Positions 5,863 to 7,267 of a DNA stretch of 7,267 nucleotides are shown piece after piece. The stretch comes from Pedobacter sp. UBA2067 (GTDB lineage Bacteria; Bacteroidota; Bacteroidia; Sphingobacteriales; Sphingobacteriaceae). A model generated the notes under the pieces. That model saw nothing but the letters and a program-made list of their open reading frames with translations. It searched no databases and was not told where the DNA came from. Each line of letters begins with the position of its first letter. Positions within the stretch are counted from its first letter, which is position 1. The position numbers were made by a program, and so were the translations under genes. The stretch spans positions 696 through 7,962 of the forward strand of contig DDAD01000136.1 of the NCBI GenBank assembly GCA_002333205.1, given 5' to 3'.

Positions 5863-7023
5863 TTATGCCATCGCTGGAATCTCACCAACGACAACTTTCT
5901 TATTATTTTCTTCTACGTCTCTGCTTACACTCAGAATAATACCGAATGCGATACTGGTAAAGATCATAGACGTTCCGCCCATGCTCACCAATGGCAATGG
6001 TACACCAGTAACCGGGCCTAAACCTACAGCTACAGCCATGTTTGCAAACGCCTGGATGGTTAAGCTAAAACTTAGTCCTGCAGCAAGCAATGCGCCGAAG
6101 GCTTTCGGACTCTGCGTGACAATCCGGACACATCGGTAGAGCAACACAAGATAGAGTATAATGATGATCAAGCCACCAAAAAAACCATACTCTTCTACAA
6201 TAATTGCAAAGATAAAATCCGAATATGGGTGCGGCAGAAAATTACGCTCAATGCTGTTTCCAGGCCCTGTACCGAACACGCCACCTTTCGCAAGCGCCAT
6301 TTTCGCATGGTCCGCCTGATAGGTTTTATCCGAATGTTGCAATTCAGGATGCATGAACGATTGAATCCTCGATTTATAGGTCTCCCGTCTCGGTCCAAGG
6401 AATACTACAAACAGCAGTAACACCGCCCCACCTGCACAAACCATTCCAATCTGCTTAATACTTATTCTTCCAATGATTAACAGCAGGATACTAACGCCGA
6501 ACAGCATCAGCGCTGTAGATAAGTTCGCCAGTGCAATAAGGATAAACACCACACATACTGATCCCATAATCGGCAAGAATGCTTTTTTAACATCCTTGAT
6601 ATTCTCCTGCTTTTTGGTCAGCATTCTCGCCAGAAAGGTAATTAGCGCAAGCTTAGCTAAATCGGAGGTCTGAAAGGTGAGCCCGATAAAAGGTATTTTA
6701 ACCCAGCGGGATGCGTCGTTCAAACTGGTTCCAAACACCAGGGTATAAACCAGCAAGGGCAGCGTAATGATCATCAGCACCTTCGAAATACCCGCGTAAT
6801 ACTTATAGTCAAGCAAATGCGAGATATAGATCATGGCAATACCCATCACCACAAAAATGATGTGCTTCGTTAACAGGATCTTCTCTACCGCTTTCCCTTG
6901 TTTATAGGCAAGTGTGCCCGTTGCACTGTATACTGCAAGGATCGAAATTAAAGACAGCAGGATAATGATCAGCCATATCCAGCGATCTCCCTTTGTTTTT
7001 TCCAATAGCGCACTTACCGACAT
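5863..7023 (-). CDS. ftsW: Septal peptidoglycan glycosyltransferase FtsW (SEDS family)
   Basis: FtsW is the polytopic SEDS protein that polymerises lipid II into septal glycan together with the transpeptidase FtsI/PBP3. The 386-residue product is strongly hydrophobic, with about ten membrane segments beginning near residues 14-35. Recognisable motifs are NDASRWVKIPFIGLTFQTSDLAKLALI (102-128), GVFGTGPGNS (248-257), LPHPYSDFIFAIIVEEYG (263-280), whose Asp269 aligns with the catalytic aspartate of SEDS enzymes, and the C-terminal signature GLGPVTGVPLPLVSMGGTS (334-352). The YGG/SS positions of the E. coli signature read SMGGTS, a variant I associate with Bacteroidota and not a defect. RodA is the main alternative. 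Location between murD and murG in the dcw cluster supports FtsW. The start ATG lies 2 nt after the murD stop, implying coupled translation. Confidence 0.96.
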   Translation of the reverse strand: MSVSALLEKTKGDRWIWLIIILLSLISILAVYSATGTLAYKQGKAVEKILLTKHIIFVVMGIAMIYISHLLDYKYYAGISKVLMIITLPLLVYTLVFGTSLNDASRWVKIPFIGLTFQTSDLAKLALITFLARMLTKKQENIKDVKKAFLPIMGSVCVVFILIALANLSTALMLFGVSILLLIIGRISIKQIGMVCAGGAVLLLFVVFLGPRRETYKSRIQSFMHPELQHSDKTYQADHAKMALAKGGVFGTGPGNSIERNFLPHPYSDFIFAIIVEEYGFFGGLIIIILYLVLLYRCVRIVTQSPKAFGALLAAGLSFSLTIQAFANMAVAVGLGPVTGVPLPLVSMGGTSMIFTSIAFGIILSVSRDVEENNKKVVVGEIPAMA

Positions 7024-7025
7024 AT

Positions 7026-7267
7026 CTATAGTTCTTTTACAGCTTTTTTAAACTGGATGCCACGATCTTCGTAGCTGGTGAAAAGGTCAAAACTTGCACA
7101 TGCAGGTGAAAGCAAAACAGTATCACCCTTTTTTGCCAGGTGATAAGCTACCTGCACTGCTTCTTCTGCCGAAAACGTGTTTACAATGATGTCAACATCA
7201 TCTTCGAATGCCTCATGAATGCGCTTGTTGTTCTTTCCCAGACAAACGATCGCTTTTACCTTATCCT
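7026..7267 (-). CDS. murD: UDP-N-acetylmuramoyl-L-alanine--D-glutamate ligase MurD, C-terminal 79 residues (5' end outside window)
   Basis: MurD is the cytoplasmic ligase that adds D-glutamate to UDP-MurNAc-L-Ala, the step after MurC. Only the end of the C-terminal domain is present, starting DKVKAIVCLGKNNKRIHEAF at the window edge. The stretch LLSPACASFDLFTSYEDRGIQF is the diagnostic MurD C-terminal motif (compare LSPACASLDQF..FEQRG in E. coli), containing the Ser and Phe residues known to contact the substrate. The frame ends KKAVKEL then TAG at 7026-7028, 2 nt before the ftsW ATG. Nothing suggests truncation other than the window edge. The murD-ftsW-murG order is the conserved dcw arrangement. 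Confidence 0.96.
   Translation of the reverse strand, partial: DKVKAIVCLGKNNKRIHEAFEDDVDIIVNTFSAEEAVQVAYHLAKKGDTVLLSPACASFDLFTSYEDRGIQFKKAVKEL

Noticed and set aside
5707..6021. Plus-strand frame crossing the ftsW-murG junction
   Set aside because: It spans two convincing minus-strand genes and has no recognisable motif, so it is a shadow frame.
5977..6022. FtsW signature reading SMGGTS instead of SYGGSS
   Set aside because: The rest of the SEDS signature and the catalytic-loop Asp269 are intact. I regard this as lineage-typical variation and not as loss of function.
6207..6214. TATCTTTG on the minus strand, matching the TAnnTTTG -7 element
   Set aside because: It lies in the conserved ftsW catalytic-loop codons (DFIFAII), and I see no TTTG at the expected distance upstream.

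Overview
This window holds the 3' half of a division and cell wall (dcw) gene cluster, entirely on the minus strand. Read in the direction of transcription (from high to low coordinates) the order is murD (3' end only) - ftsW - murG - murC - ftsQ - ftsA - ftsZ (first 318 codons only). I see no tRNA, rRNA, mobile element, CRISPR array or plus-strand gene. The plus-strand open frames are antisense shadows of these seven genes.

Organism: the gene order (murC directly followed by ftsQ, no ddl gene between them), the FtsZ N-terminus MQFEMLKDKSSIIKVIGVGG, the FtsW and MurG motif variants, starts without Shine-Dalgarno sequences, A-rich leaders and a TAnnTTTG-type promoter all point to Bacteroidota. 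The closest fit is Sphingobacteriales (Pedobacter/Mucilaginibacter-like). The genus is an inference from remembered family sequences, not from a search.

Layout: 7026-7267 is the murD C-terminus; 5863-7023 ftsW; 4743-5852 murG; 3390-4742 murC; 2498-3397 ftsQ; 1085-2446 ftsA; 1-956 ftsZ. From murD to ftsQ the genes are packed end to end: gaps of 2, 10 and 0 nt, then an 8-nt overlap. This implies one transcript with translational coupling. A 51-nt A-rich gap precedes ftsA, and a 128-nt gap precedes ftsZ.

How they work together: MurC and MurD add the first two amino acids to the UDP-MurNAc precursor. MurG makes lipid II from lipid I. FtsW polymerises lipid II into septal glycan. FtsQ links the cytoplasmic ring to the periplasmic synthases, FtsA tethers FtsZ to the membrane, and FtsZ forms the ring.

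The non-routine part is the ftsA-ftsZ intergenic region. It carries a strong match to the Bacteroidota promoter consensus (TTTG, 17 nt, TACATTTG). One base upstream of the -33 element is a perfect 11-bp inverted repeat made of two head-to-head copies of TTTTCCACA, a match to the DnaA-box consensus TTWTNCACA. This suggests that ftsZ has its own promoter and that DnaA or another dimeric regulator may control it. The coding genes themselves look ordinary and intact, and I found no undescribed multi-gene system here.
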